64,000 nucleotides of DNA from Pseudoalteromonas xiamenensis (GTDB taxonomy: Bacteria > Pseudomonadota > Gammaproteobacteria > Enterobacterales > Alteromonadaceae). The first letter of the stretch is position 1, and the number at the start of each line of letters is the position of its first letter. Of the stretch, positions 35,515 to 44,495 are shown in pieces. Both the position numbers and the translations under genes were made by a program. The notes below the pieces were generated by a model. That model saw only the letters and a program-made list of their open reading frames with translations. It was not told the origin of the DNA and did no database searches. The stretch lies in assembly GCF_042431545.1 (NCBI RefSeq), contig NZ_JBHLYX010000008.1. The stretch is one strand, 5' to 3'.

Positions 35515-36210
35515 ATGACTCGTACTCGTCAGCTCACCAAAAGCGCAATCGCCTTTGCTTTTGTACTCGCTCCGCTTAGCGCTCAGGCAAACTTGTCCGC
35601 GACAGTCACGCTGGTGAACAACTACCTATTTAACGGCGTATCACAAACCGACAAAAACCCAGCATTGCAACCTAACTTAAATTATGATTTTGGTAATGGC
35701 GTCTATGCTGGCCTTTGGTCCTCTAATGTCGATTATGGCAGCGGAATATGGCTAGAATTTGACGGCTATGTCGGTTATTACACTGAATTGGATAATGGGA
35801 TAACCGTTGATACGGCCATTAATCAATATACTTACCATGGCGATGACACGGCCAGCGATTTGAACTTTCAAGAAGTGTACGCAAAGTTCAGCTACCAAAA
35901 CTCACAATTAAACTTCTGGTATGCATGGGATTATTTTGGATTTGGGGGTGGACACTACATCATTCAAGCTGCCCATACTTTTCCAATTAATGACCAGTGG
36001 AATGTATTTGCGGCAGTTGATAGATCAACAAGTACAAATCTAGACGCCTGGAACTGGGAAGGGAAACGTGCATTCACACATGGCCAAGTCATGGCACGCA
36101 CCAGTTTCAATGGTTTTGATATCGGTTTAGGGGTTCACACAACAACATTAAAAGAGCGTTGGGGTGATACGGCTATTCTTCTTTCCATCAGTAAGGCATT
36201 CACGTTCTAG
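35515..36210 (+). CDS. TorF family putative porin
   Basis: A 231-residue outer-membrane protein: signal peptide (about 1-26, ending AQA), then NLSATVTLVNNYLFNGVSQTDKNPALQPNL in the form typical of TorF proteins, many short beta-strands, and a C-terminal phenylalanine (ISKAFTF). TorF proteins are putative small porins. The ATG at 35515 follows GGGAG. It lies between two chemoreceptor genes, but no link is shown. Confidence 0.82.
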   Translation: MTRTRQLTKSAIAFAFVLAPLSAQANLSATVTLVNNYLFNGVSQTDKNPALQPNLNYDFGNGVYAGLWSSNVDYGSGIWLEFDGYVGYYTELDNGITVDTAINQYTYHGDDTASDLNFQEVYAKFSYQNSQLNFWYAWDYFGFGGGHYIIQAAHTFPINDQWNVFAAVDRSTSTNLDAWNWEGKRAFTHGQVMARTSFNGFDIGLGVHTTTLKERWGDTAILLSISKAFTF

Positions 36211-36224
36211 TTATTCCAAAAGCG

Positions 36225-36260
36225 GAGACAAGCGCCCTTAGAGTACCCAGAGCTTGTCTC
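36225..36260. other. Hairpin behind the TorF gene
   Basis: A 9-bp perfect stem GAGACAAGC / GCTTGTCTC with an 18-base loop lies between the convergent TorF and chemoreceptor genes. It lacks a T run on either strand, so it may stabilise an mRNA end rather than terminate. Confidence 0.45.
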
Positions 36261-36310
36261 ACACCCATCGAATTCAGACCACAAAGGATCCAAACAACAA
36301 CCTCAAACGC

Positions 36311-38266
36311 CTAATGCAATTTGAACTGCGCAACAATACCTTCAAGCTCTTGAGACAACTGAAGCAATTTTTCTGCTTCTTGTTTTGCAAGTTCCGCGCC
36401 CTTTGCCGTGCCAATCGCGCCATCACTTATCAATTTTACACTTTGCGTTAATTGCGCCGTCACCACACTCTGTTCCTCAGATGCACTTGCAATTTGCACG
36501 TTCATATCGCGCATCGTCCCGACCGCATTTGAGATAGTGCCTAATGCGTCTTCCGCCGAGTTCATCTTTTGCGACGTTGTGGTGACAAAGTTAACGTTTC
36601 GTCCCATCGCATCCACGGCCTTTTTTGCCTCGTTCTGTAAATTTGAAATCATGCCATGAATTTCTTCAGTACTATTTTGAGTACGACTTGCAAGGCTTCT
36701 CACTTCATCTGCAACTACCGCAAAACCTCGACCTTGTTCCCCTGCTCGCGCAGCTTCAATCGCGGCATTTAGTGCCAGTAAGTTTGTTTGGTCTGCGATT
36801 GCGCGGATCACATCTAAAATGGAGCCAACCGACTCCGTTTCTTGGGCCAGTTTCGCTATTGTGTCGCTCACCTGTGAAATACTTTCCACTAACTCGTCCA
36901 TGGACGCTTTTGTATCATGTACAGCGTTAAAACCACTTTCTGTTGCGGCATCGGCATGTGTTGCAGCCTCAGAGGCCATTTGCGCATTACGCGTAATTTC
37001 AGCGACCGTGGTACTCATTTCGTCCATTGCGGTTGATGTTTGCGTGAGTTGGTCCATTTGATCTTCCGCATTACGCTTTGAATCATCCGTAATTTTGCTG
37101 ACTTGTTCCGATGTCCCACACAGCGACCGAGCACTGCTAAAAATATTTGTAATCATGTCTCTTAAAGACTCGTTCATCAGAGCCATGGAATTGTAAATAT
37201 TTGCCTGATTGCCATCAGCGCTCAACGCCTCACGAAGATCGCCCTTTGCTATTCTTTGCGCAATCTTTGCAATATCTCGAGGTTCACCGCCAATTGGAGC
37301 TTTAATTATTTTGGTATTAAACCAACTAAATAGCATGCCCAAGCCAACCACAACAACAGCTATCACTTTTATCCAAAAGACCGATGATTCACTTTGAGCT
37401 TGGATTTTTGGACCTAAGATGTCTTGTTTTTTCTTCAACTCTAATTTAATGGTTTCAATTTCAGAGGCAATACGAGGACCTATGGTATTAAGTTTGTCGT
37501 TGATAATTTGGTTGCGAGACAGGATAGTTTCTTGAACTTTAACCAAAGCACTTAGATGAGTTTCTACCTCAACGTTTAAATTTTGCAGCACGGCCAGCTC
37601 GTCCTCGGTATCAGCTAAACCCCGAACACGTGCAATTTCTTGTCGTACATTTTCGAACGCTTGCTTCGCAATGCCGAAATCTTCCGCAGAATTTGTTCCC
37701 AAAAATTTCATTGCGAACAAGCGGCCATTGAGTAAGTCACCTTGCAGCAAGGTGACTTCATGTAGAAATTGAATGCTTTCACGTTTTTGAGATTCTTCTT
37801 CTAATTTCTGGACTTCTTTATACATATTTGAGCCGACGACATTCATCTGTTCGTTAACCAGTTTGTCGCGCGTATTGAACAGTTCGACGATTTGATAAAA
37901 CGCTTTTTCATAGTCTTTTACTTGAGAAGATGACTGTTCAATCCTTGCAATGAGGTTTGTGTCATCAAACTTGCTTTCCAACGTGCTGAGTTCATCTTCT
38001 AATAACTTAGTTCGCTGATTAAACTCAGTAATTAACGATGGCGATTGTTCTTTAAGATACTTAACTGCGGATATTCTTACACTCAGCAAGTTCCCCTGAA
38101 TGTGCGATAAGGCATTCGAACTTCTAGCTATTTTTCGGTATTCGACAAAACCATCATGCCCACTTGTCAATGACAGGTAAGAAAAGGCAGCCAAAAATAG
38201 AATCAGGACTATCATTGAGCCAAATGAAACCGCAAGCAACTGATGGAGTGGCAGCTTCTTTAACAT
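36311..38266 (-). CDS. Methyl-accepting chemotaxis protein with HBM-type sensor
   Basis: A 651-residue chemoreceptor. After a membrane segment (about 12-34) comes an all-helical periplasmic domain (about 40-290) rich in heptads (NLLSVRISAVKYL, LEDELSTLESKF, DLLNGRLFAMKFL), which fits the helical bimodular (HBM) sensor type known to bind organic acids in McpS. Second membrane segment about 294-318, HAMP about 319-372 starting GGEPRDIAKIAQRIAKGDL, then the signalling domain with the tip around 492-522. AGGGAAG precedes the start. Confidence 0.9.
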   Translation of the reverse strand: MLKKLPLHQLLAVSFGSMIVLILFLAAFSYLSLTSGHDGFVEYRKIARSSNALSHIQGNLLSVRISAVKYLKEQSPSLITEFNQRTKLLEDELSTLESKFDDTNLIARIEQSSSQVKDYEKAFYQIVELFNTRDKLVNEQMNVVGSNMYKEVQKLEEESQKRESIQFLHEVTLLQGDLLNGRLFAMKFLGTNSAEDFGIAKQAFENVRQEIARVRGLADTEDELAVLQNLNVEVETHLSALVKVQETILSRNQIINDKLNTIGPRIASEIETIKLELKKKQDILGPKIQAQSESSVFWIKVIAVVVVGLGMLFSWFNTKIIKAPIGGEPRDIAKIAQRIAKGDLREALSADGNQANIYNSMALMNESLRDMITNIFSSARSLCGTSEQVSKITDDSKRNAEDQMDQLTQTSTAMDEMSTTVAEITRNAQMASEAATHADAATESGFNAVHDTKASMDELVESISQVSDTIAKLAQETESVGSILDVIRAIADQTNLLALNAAIEAARAGEQGRGFAVVADEVRSLASRTQNSTEEIHGMISNLQNEAKKAVDAMGRNVNFVTTTSQKMNSAEDALGTISNAVGTMRDMNVQIASASEEQSVVTAQLTQSVKLISDGAIGTAKGAELAKQEAEKLLQLSQELEGIVAQFKLH

Positions 38267-38503
38267 GCTTAGACTTCCCTAACACATTCAAAACAAGGTT
38301 AAACAAAGGTATGAGTTAAAATCCTCAATCCGTCAATGTAATGAATTCCTAAAACCAACGGTTCAAGCGAAAAGGCAAAAATTTTCCCAACTGGAAAGCA
38401 ACACGCTGTTTAATTTCAATTTTGTTTTTTGAATATTTACGAAAACATTACTAGATTTAGTGAATACTCACTTGAATAGATTGTGAATCAAGGAAACCGA
38501 TTC

Positions 38504-40471
38504 ATGCTAAGTAATATCTCTTTTAAGCATGCGCTGTACTTTTTATCGTTCGTCTTTGTGACAGGCATATGTATTGTGTCATCCAGTTTAATCTATTCAG
38601 ATTACGCACATTTGGATAGTTTAGAAAAGGACCGTCAACGTGTCGAAGTGGCATTAATGGCGGACAATGTTGCGCATCACTTTGCTGTGGAACGCGGCTT
38701 ATCCGCAGGCTATGTGGGAAGTGGCAACGCCGCCACCTTAGCAAAATTAAACGAACAGCGGCGCGTTGCTGACGGCAGTTTAACCACATTGAAAGCGCTA
38801 AATTATCAAGTATTGTCCTCATTTCAGTCTCTTACGGACGCTATAGAGACTCAAGCTCAGAACAAAAACAACATTCGTCATGACGTAGACAGCCGTAAAG
38901 CGCCTACCGCTTTCTTGTTTTACTCAGATTTAAATGCCAAGGCACTCGCCTTAATGGTGGAAAGCACCGTCAGTCTTGAACACGATGAGTTACGCCAAGA
39001 TTTATTAGGTTTGTATTATCTTGCCAAAACTAAAGAGCATTTGGGGCAACTACGAGGGAAGGCCAATGGGATGCTGGCGTCAAAAAATCTCTCGAAAGCC
39101 AGTCAATCTGATCTAGTGCTCTACTATGAGTTTTTCACTCGTTACAGCAAACTCGCCGTCAACAAACCCAAGTTTGCAGACAACGTTAAGACTATTCTCA
39201 ATAGCCAAAAAGCACAGTTCGTCGATGACATTTTAGCCGAGTTAAGTCAAGCGCCTGAGGGGGCGCTTGCAACAAACCTACCTACGCCAAGTGAGTGGTT
39301 TGGGGCATCGACTGAGGTTATTGGCCAGCTAAAAGCGTTGATTGAAAATCACAAACTAAAACTGATCGAAAGATTAAGGCTGGAAATTGAGAGTGGCCAA
39401 ACAAAACTTTGGATCGAATCAACTTTAATCATCGGGTTAAGCTTGTTTGTTGTCCTTTTCACACTGCGAGTTATCCGAGGACTGACATCCAAACTCGCCA
39501 CTATCCAGCGCACTTTAGAGACTGTAACACAAAATGGGGATCTCACAGTTAGGATAAACGACCAGAGCACGGATGAACTTGCGTTAATTAGTCAATCCGT
39601 CGACCGAGTACTTACCTCTCAGGGAAAACTGGTAAAACAGCTCAAAGACAATATCGAAGAAGTGTCGAATAAAGTCGCAACGGTTGGTCACGTCATTACC
39701 TCGGTAAATGATGAAATGACCGCCGCAAATGTTAGCCTGCAATCCATTGTGACCGCATCGAACCAAGTTGCGCAAAGCACAGATGACATCCAATCCAGTA
39801 TGCACCAGACACTTTCAAGTATCGAAACACTGGCATTAAACGCCACAACGACTCAGACCATCACGCATGATTCTAAATCTTCTATTGATTCTCTGCGTGC
39901 GATGAATGAAAAAGCGTTTGAAAGCGCCGAACACCTGAACAATAAAAGCCAATCGATTGTCAGCATTTTGGATAGCATCAACAGTATTGCAGAACAAACT
40001 AATCTTTTGGCCTTAAATGCGGCCATTGAAGCCGCAAGAGCCGGTGAAAGTGGCCGAGGTTTTGCTGTTGTTGCGGACGAAGTAAGGCAGCTCGCTATCC
40101 GTTCTAAGGATGCAACTGGCGAGATTGGTGTTGTACTTGAATCGATAAAGCTCGAAGCCGCTTCCCTCCAAGACGTGATGAAGCAAATTCATGAAGCCAG
40201 CACGCATACGGTGACAAATAGCGACAAAGCACTTGACCACATCAAAGGAGTTTCAACTCAAGTCAAGCATATCAAAGGACAACTTGATTCAATTAATAGT
40301 GCGAGCGACCAACAAAGCCTTGCCGCAAATCATGTTAGTGATCAGGTAAGCGAAATAGGCCGAGAAACAAATGCCGTCATTAAAAACATGCATGATTTAG
40401 TGGATGAACTAAAACTACTCGAAAAAAACAATCGAGTACTATTGAACAACGTTGCTCACTTTATACTTTAA
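38504..40471 (+). CDS. Methyl-accepting chemotaxis protein with NIT sensor domain
   Basis: A 655-residue chemoreceptor. Its periplasmic domain (about 35-290) contains AVERGLSAGYVGSGN, the mark of the NIT (nitrate/nitrite-sensing) domain. Membrane segments at about 8-30 and 301-324, HAMP to about 378, and the signalling tip EQTNLLALNAAIEAARAGES around 498-528. The ATG at 38504 is preferred over the GTG at 38483, since AAGGAAA lies before it. Nitrate or nitrite sensing is the family expectation, not proven. Confidence 0.9.
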   Translation: MLSNISFKHALYFLSFVFVTGICIVSSSLIYSDYAHLDSLEKDRQRVEVALMADNVAHHFAVERGLSAGYVGSGNAATLAKLNEQRRVADGSLTTLKALNYQVLSSFQSLTDAIETQAQNKNNIRHDVDSRKAPTAFLFYSDLNAKALALMVESTVSLEHDELRQDLLGLYYLAKTKEHLGQLRGKANGMLASKNLSKASQSDLVLYYEFFTRYSKLAVNKPKFADNVKTILNSQKAQFVDDILAELSQAPEGALATNLPTPSEWFGASTEVIGQLKALIENHKLKLIERLRLEIESGQTKLWIESTLIIGLSLFVVLFTLRVIRGLTSKLATIQRTLETVTQNGDLTVRINDQSTDELALISQSVDRVLTSQGKLVKQLKDNIEEVSNKVATVGHVITSVNDEMTAANVSLQSIVTASNQVAQSTDDIQSSMHQTLSSIETLALNATTTQTITHDSKSSIDSLRAMNEKAFESAEHLNNKSQSIVSILDSINSIAEQTNLLALNAAIEAARAGESGRGFAVVADEVRQLAIRSKDATGEIGVVLESIKLEAASLQDVMKQIHEASTHTVTNSDKALDHIKGVSTQVKHIKGQLDSINSASDQQSLAANHVSDQVSEIGRETNAVIKNMHDLVDELKLLEKNNRVLLNNVAHFIL

Positions 40472-40481
40472 GGAAGATATT

Positions 40482-40502
40482 AAGGACGTTAGAAACGTCC
40501 TT
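40482..40502 (+). other. Hairpin behind the NIT chemoreceptor gene
   Basis: A 9-bp perfect stem AAGGACGTT / AACGTCCTT with loop AGA, ten bases after the stop codon. No T run follows, so it is at best a weak terminator or an mRNA-stabilising hairpin. Confidence 0.45.
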
Positions 40503-40597
40503 GACTAAAGCTGCTTTGGCTTAACGACTTAAGACTGGTTTGTTGCACGCTCTGTCGGTATAAAGACAGGTAAACCCGCCCCAAAACAAATCAAACC

Positions 40598-40993
40598 CTA
40601 TTTTTGTGAGGACCCTACCGCTTTCACAACGGGTAATGCCGCTTTTGTCCAGCCTTGATAATCCCCATCCAAATGAACAAGTTCGATGCCCTTATCTTGC
40701 ATCGTATCGATAAAGATTCCAGCCCTTCTTCCTGATCGACAATAAACAACCGCTCGCTTGCCAACCAAATCACTGAGCACAGATTGATGCTGTTCAATTT
40801 CATTAAATGGCACATTGATAGCACCTTTAAGATGACCTGCACTGAATTCTTCTTGAGTACGTACATCAATAATAAAATAGGGCTCAGAAGTCATTTGATT
40901 AATGAGTAGTTGCTCAGCCGAAACCGTTTTCGGCGATTCGTTTGCGAATGAAAAGCAGCTAATAAAAAGTGCAACAATGACGAGTTTATTCAT
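40598..40993 (-). CDS. Periplasmic rhodanese-like protein
   Basis: A 131-residue single-domain rhodanese with a signal peptide (about 1-17, ending SFA). The active-site loop CRSGRRA has its cysteine at position 85, and the domain signature YFIIDVRTQEEFSAGHLKGAINVP is present. It could transfer sulfane sulfur or act as a phosphatase-like or redox protein in the periplasm. GAGGGAAT precedes the ATG. Single gene. Confidence 0.9.
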   Translation of the reverse strand: MNKLVIVALFISCFSFANESPKTVSAEQLLINQMTSEPYFIIDVRTQEEFSAGHLKGAINVPFNEIEQHQSVLSDLVGKRAVVYCRSGRRAGIFIDTMQDKGIELVHLDGDYQGWTKAALPVVKAVGSSQK

Positions 40994-41126
40994 ACTATTC
41001 CCTCAAATACATTGAATGAGCTTGTGGATTCAGTATGACAATTCTTTTTCGTAAGTGGAAATCAAATTGCGTTGGCGGTTAAGTTACCACCAACGAAATT
41101 TGTTTAACTAACGATTTTTATGTCGC

Positions 41127-41555
41127 TTATAATACGTTTAATTTCACGTCAATGTTGCCACGAGTTGCATTTGAATAAGGACAAACTTGGTGCGCTTTTG
41201 CAACTAATGCTTCTGCCTCCGCTTGTTCAAATCCAGGGATGTACACGTTAAGAACAACAGCGATACCAAATCCTCCTTCAATTGGACCAATCGCCACTTC
41301 GGAATCAATCGTAACATCTTTAGGAAAAGCCACTTTTTCTTGTCCAGATACAAATTTCAATGCACCGATGAAGCACGCAGCGTAACCCGCTGCAAAGAGT
41401 TGCTCAGGATTTGTCCCTTGTCCATCATCACCGCCCAATGCTTTAGGTGTCGATAGCGAAACCTCTAAGCGACCGTCATTTGACTTAGCAGTTCCTTCGC
41501 GACCACCCGTTGCCTGAGCATATGCTGTGTAAGCTGTAGTTAAAAGTGTTTTCAT
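41127..41555 (-). CDS. ohr: Organic hydroperoxide resistance protein Ohr
   Basis: Thiol peroxidase that reduces organic hydroperoxides using its two cysteines, C61 (AAGYAACFIGA) and C125 (HQVCPYS), both present. The 142-residue length and N-terminus (TTAYTAYAQATGGREG) are typical. It is read divergently from ohrR; the intergenic region holds two OhrR-operator-like repeats. GGAGAGA precedes the start. Confidence 0.96.
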   Translation of the reverse strand: MKTLLTTAYTAYAQATGGREGTAKSNDGRLEVSLSTPKALGGDDGQGTNPEQLFAAGYAACFIGALKFVSGQEKVAFPKDVTIDSEVAIGPIEGGFGIAVVLNVYIPGFEQAEAEALVAKAHQVCPYSNATRGNIDVKLNVL

Positions 41556-41573
41556 TTTATCTCTCCAATTTAG

Positions 41574-41589
41574 TTTGCATACAAAGTAT
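41574..41589. promoter_or_regulatory. OhrR operator-like repeat, copy 1
   Basis: TTTGCATACAAAGTAT, in which TTTG and CAAA form an inverted repeat around four bases. It lies about 19 bases before the ohr start. A second copy of the same layout is found near ohrR, so both are likely binding sites of the OhrR repressor. Confidence 0.6.
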
Positions 41590-41618
41590 ATATGTATTCG
41601 AATCTAGATTGCAATAAC

Positions 41619-41634
41619 TTTGTGTGCAAAGTAT
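41619..41634. promoter_or_regulatory. OhrR operator-like repeat, copy 2
   Basis: TTTGTGTGCAAAGTAT, sharing TTTG-N4-CAAAGTAT with copy 1, 45 bases away. With the base before it, it forms ACTTTG / CAAAGT arms. It lies about 24 bases before ohrR, so it may serve autoregulation. Confidence 0.6.
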
Positions 41635-41657
41635 TATTCTGCTTATTGGAGGAGCCT

Positions 41658-42107
41658 ATGAAACACCCACAACTATTGCTGAAAAACCAACTTTGCCATC
41701 GACTTTATCAAGCATCGAACCGCATTGTTCGCTCATATCGGCCACATTTGACGCAACTTGGTCTTACTTACCCACAATATGTCGTGATGATGGCACTATG
41801 GGAAGAAGATAATGTTGTCGTGAAAGACATCCTTGAACGCACAACAATTGATGCGGGAGCGCTTAGCCTCATTCTGCAAAAGTTATCCGAAAAGCAACTT
41901 ATAAACGTGGTGGCAGGTGAAGAAGACAAACGCCAAAAGGTCATTAAGCTAACTTTGTCAGGCAAAGAGATGTCTGAACATGCGGCAGCGATCCCTGCGC
42001 AAATGCGCTGTACGTTTTCAGATTTAAGTGATGATGAAGTTAAACAGCTTACTGCGTTATTAGATAAATTAAATTCTCTCAAAGAGAGTTGTGCCAACAA
42101 TGATTGA
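41658..42107 (+). CDS. ohrR: MarR-family peroxide-sensing repressor OhrR
   Basis: A 149-residue winged-helix regulator. KNQLCHRLYQASNRIVRSYR carries the reactive cysteine (C13), which is oxidised by organic hydroperoxides and releases the repressor from DNA. The DNA-binding part contains LTYPQYVVMMALWEEDNV and GALSLILQKLSEKQLI, then the wing EEDKRQKVIKLT. The ATG at 41658 follows GGAGGAG; the upstream in-frame extension has no family support. Divergent from ohr. Confidence 0.94.
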   Translation: MKHPQLLLKNQLCHRLYQASNRIVRSYRPHLTQLGLTYPQYVVMMALWEEDNVVVKDILERTTIDAGALSLILQKLSEKQLINVVAGEEDKRQKVIKLTLSGKEMSEHAAAIPAQMRCTFSDLSDDEVKQLTALLDKLNSLKESCANND

Positions 42108-42801
42108 GTATGCACTCGCTAAACTGAGCCCTCGTTTAAATCAAATCCGCGAAATGGTGCCTGAGCAGACGTATGATGTTATCTGGGACTGCTGTTGTGA
42201 TCATGGGCTACTCGGCATGTCATTGATGAGTACAAGTAAAACTCGCACAATGAAGTTTGTGGACGTTGTGCCGACCATTATGGATCAATTGCATAAACAG
42301 CTTTCATTACATGCACCTGAATACATTGAATGGTCAACATTATGCGAAGACGTATCAACATTACAGCTGTTACCAACAAAAGAGAGACATTTGGTCCTTC
42401 TTGCGGGTGTTGGTGGTGAATTAAGCGCACGGTTTGTTGAGCTAATCATAACGAACAACCCCAATGTCTATATCGACTTTTTACTTTGCCCAGTACGTGA
42501 CTTGTTCTCATTGCGCAAAATGCTCATAAACAAACAACTTGCGCTTCTGGATGAAAAATTGGTCACAGACAATAATCGTATTTATGAAATACTCTATGTT
42601 TCAACTCGAGCACATGAAGAAACACTAGCTGTTTCAGCTATCGGAGAAAAAATCTGGCAAACAAACACGCCCGGATCACAACAAATTGCAAAGCGTTATT
42701 TAGATACGTTAATCAAGCACTATGAACGTGCAGCTAATCAAAGTGCTCTTGCCGCCGAAGCGTTAAACCTATACCAAGGTGTCAACGTGTTCTCAGATTA
42801 A
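42100..42801 (+). CDS. TrmK-family tRNA (adenine-N1) methyltransferase-like protein
   Basis: A 233-residue protein that resembles the TrmK/YqfN family, SAM-dependent methyltransferases that modify A22 of tRNA in some bacteria. Segments: LSPRLNQIREMVP at the N-terminus, VIWDCCCDHGLLGMSLM as the SAM-binding loop, VLLAGVGGELSARFV, and LLCPVRDLFSLRKML. The helical C-terminal region is present. The ATG at 42100 overlaps the ohrR end by eight bases; a GTG at 42091 is an alternative. Substrate in this group is uncertain. Confidence 0.78.
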   Translation: MIEYALAKLSPRLNQIREMVPEQTYDVIWDCCCDHGLLGMSLMSTSKTRTMKFVDVVPTIMDQLHKQLSLHAPEYIEWSTLCEDVSTLQLLPTKERHLVLLAGVGGELSARFVELIITNNPNVYIDFLLCPVRDLFSLRKMLINKQLALLDEKLVTDNNRIYEILYVSTRAHEETLAVSAIGEKIWQTNTPGSQQIAKRYLDTLIKHYERAANQSALAAEALNLYQGVNVFSD

Positions 42802-43349
42802 GCAGGTGTGGCAAAGGTAAGTTCGAATTTCGCCTTGTTCTCGTCACCCTCCCACTGTGTGACTAATTTACATGTAACACCAACACCATAATGCTCCGCC
42901 ATGCCCTGTAATGTGCCTTCGACTAACGTAAACATTCTGCGGGCGGAGCAATAGATTAAATCGGCTTGTGTTGGTGTATGTTGAATATAGTCAAAGCTAG
43001 GAGGGATAGCATCTGGGTATAATTTCTTGAGTTCAACTTTATGTAAATCGTCTAGATTCTTTAAAATGGGCGCTGGATGTGGAAAATCCGTGAATTCAGG
43101 TGGCAATAAGGTAATAAGGCGAGAGTAAAGCCATTTACCAAAAGCGTAATGAGCTTGCTCATGGCTTATCCCAAGCGCTGATACAGCGTGGTCAACTATT
43201 TCCAGCAATTGTTCATCGGGGTAGTTTTCAGTTCTTACAAATCGGCTTTCGGTGTCAAAGCTGCACGCGTCCAGAATATCAAAAAGCTTTTCTTGTCCTG
43301 CGACTTCTTCGATAAACGCTTCTAACAAATTGAAAATATGACCTTTCAT
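42798..43349 (-). CDS. H-NOX heme nitric-oxide sensor
   Basis: A 183-residue heme-binding NO sensor. Family marks are MKGHIFNLLE at the start, the proximal heme ligand H103 (LDDLHKVELKKLYPDA), conserved P115, and the YxSxR motif at Y133-S135-R137. Binding of NO to the heme is expected to control the partner kinase. The start overlaps the kinase gene stop by four bases (ATGA), and the stop overlaps the convergent TrmK-like gene. Confidence 0.93.
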   Translation of the reverse strand: MKGHIFNLLEAFIEEVAGQEKLFDILDACSFDTESRFVRTENYPDEQLLEIVDHAVSALGISHEQAHYAFGKWLYSRLITLLPPEFTDFPHPAPILKNLDDLHKVELKKLYPDAIPPSFDYIQHTPTQADLIYCSARRMFTLVEGTLQGMAEHYGVGVTCKLVTQWEGDENKAKFELTFATPA

Positions 43350-44305
43350 GCATCATCCTCGCTTTTCGCAATGATTGGCAGCTCAATCACAAACTCAGTC
43401 CCTTCCCCTAGTGTACTTTCTACCGTGATGGAGCCGTTGTGTTGATTAATGATGTCCATCGAGATAGACAACCCGAGTCCCGTGCCTTTACCAGCTGGTT
43501 TAGTCGTAAAGAAAGCGTCAAACACTTTTTGTTTATTTTGTTCGTCCATGCCAATACCATCATCACGAAACGTAATAACGGCTTTACCTTGCGTTTCGTA
43601 GGTTGAAACCCATAAGTGCCCTCGCCCTTCTATCGCTTGTCCTGCATTCAAAATCAGGTTTAGGAATACTTGGCTCAGTTTCCCGGGTGAGCAATACAAG
43701 TCTTTTTTTATTGAAAAATCAGTAATCACTTCAACATGATACTTAATTTGTCCCGCGGCTAGATGCAAGGTCTCTTTGAGCAGATGGTCAATATTGACCC
43801 ATTGTTTTTCGTCTTCCCCTTGCCGAGCAAATGAACGTAACTCCCTAACAATCGCAGCAATACGATTCATCCCTTCTAATGTTTCTTCCAGTAAATCAGG
43901 GATGTCCTTTCGCAACATATCGATATTAAATTGTGCGTCTAATGCTTGAACATCACTTGGAACAATTCCTGCGGATTTTTTTAGCGAATCCTGATAGTTC
44001 AGAAGCGACAATACGTACTGTTGCAACACTTCCAGATTACACATCGTAAAACCAGCAGGCGTATTAATCTCATGTGCAACCCCTGCAGCTAGTTGTCCAA
44101 TGGAAGCCAGTTTTTCTTGTTGAACAAGCTGTATTTCGTGAGCTTTCAATGATTCAAGTGTCGAAGACAATTGCTGATTTAGCTCATACAACATTCGCGA
44201 TTTTGTTTCGAGCAAATCCTCAGCACGTTGCCGCCCCGCTTTTTCTCGCGCTAATTGACGCTTGATTAATTCAAGCTCTTTTTCCACTGACGTGTTAGCA
44301 ACCAT
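43346..44305 (-). CDS. Cytosolic histidine kinase partnered with H-NOX
   Basis: A 319-residue soluble sensor kinase. N-terminal coiled coil (about 5-65), HisKA domain with phosphoacceptor H78 (GVAHEINTP), and HATPase with NLILNAGQAIEG, DDGIGM and GTGLGLSIS. No membrane segment. The gene directly precedes the H-NOX gene with an ATGA overlap, the arrangement of NO-responsive H-NOX/kinase pairs in Shewanella and Vibrio. No response regulator is encoded beside it, so the partner must be elsewhere. Confidence 0.9.
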   Translation of the reverse strand: MVANTSVEKELELIKRQLAREKAGRQRAEDLLETKSRMLYELNQQLSSTLESLKAHEIQLVQQEKLASIGQLAAGVAHEINTPAGFTMCNLEVLQQYVLSLLNYQDSLKKSAGIVPSDVQALDAQFNIDMLRKDIPDLLEETLEGMNRIAAIVRELRSFARQGEDEKQWVNIDHLLKETLHLAAGQIKYHVEVITDFSIKKDLYCSPGKLSQVFLNLILNAGQAIEGRGHLWVSTYETQGKAVITFRDDGIGMDEQNKQKVFDAFFTTKPAGKGTGLGLSISMDIINQHNGSITVESTLGEGTEFVIELPIIAKSEDDA

Positions 44306-44439
44306 AGGAAAAGAAAAGAAGAATCGGATGACTTAAGTATGGTTCGATATTTAAACGGATCAAGAAAATACTAAGAATCTCGTACGACGAAAAAGCATTG
44401 CCATACTTTCGTTTGATTTAATAGAAATTTACAGCCAAT

Positions 44440-44474
44440 AAAAAGGGAACCTAAATACTTCAGGTCCCCTTTTA
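44440..44474 (-). terminator. Terminator behind the protease/lipoprotein operon
   Basis: A stem built from AAAAGGG-ACCT and AGGT-CCCCTTTT with a small mismatch and an eight- to nine-base loop. On the minus strand it ends in a T-rich stretch, about 20 bases behind the lipoprotein stop codon. Confidence 0.6.
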
Positions 44475-44495
44475 TCTCTTTGAATTTATTTAGCG

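Noticed and set aside
35322..35579. 86-codon plus-strand open frame before the TorF gene
   Set aside because: Overlaps the TorF start in another frame, has no ribosome-binding site and no recognisable protein features.
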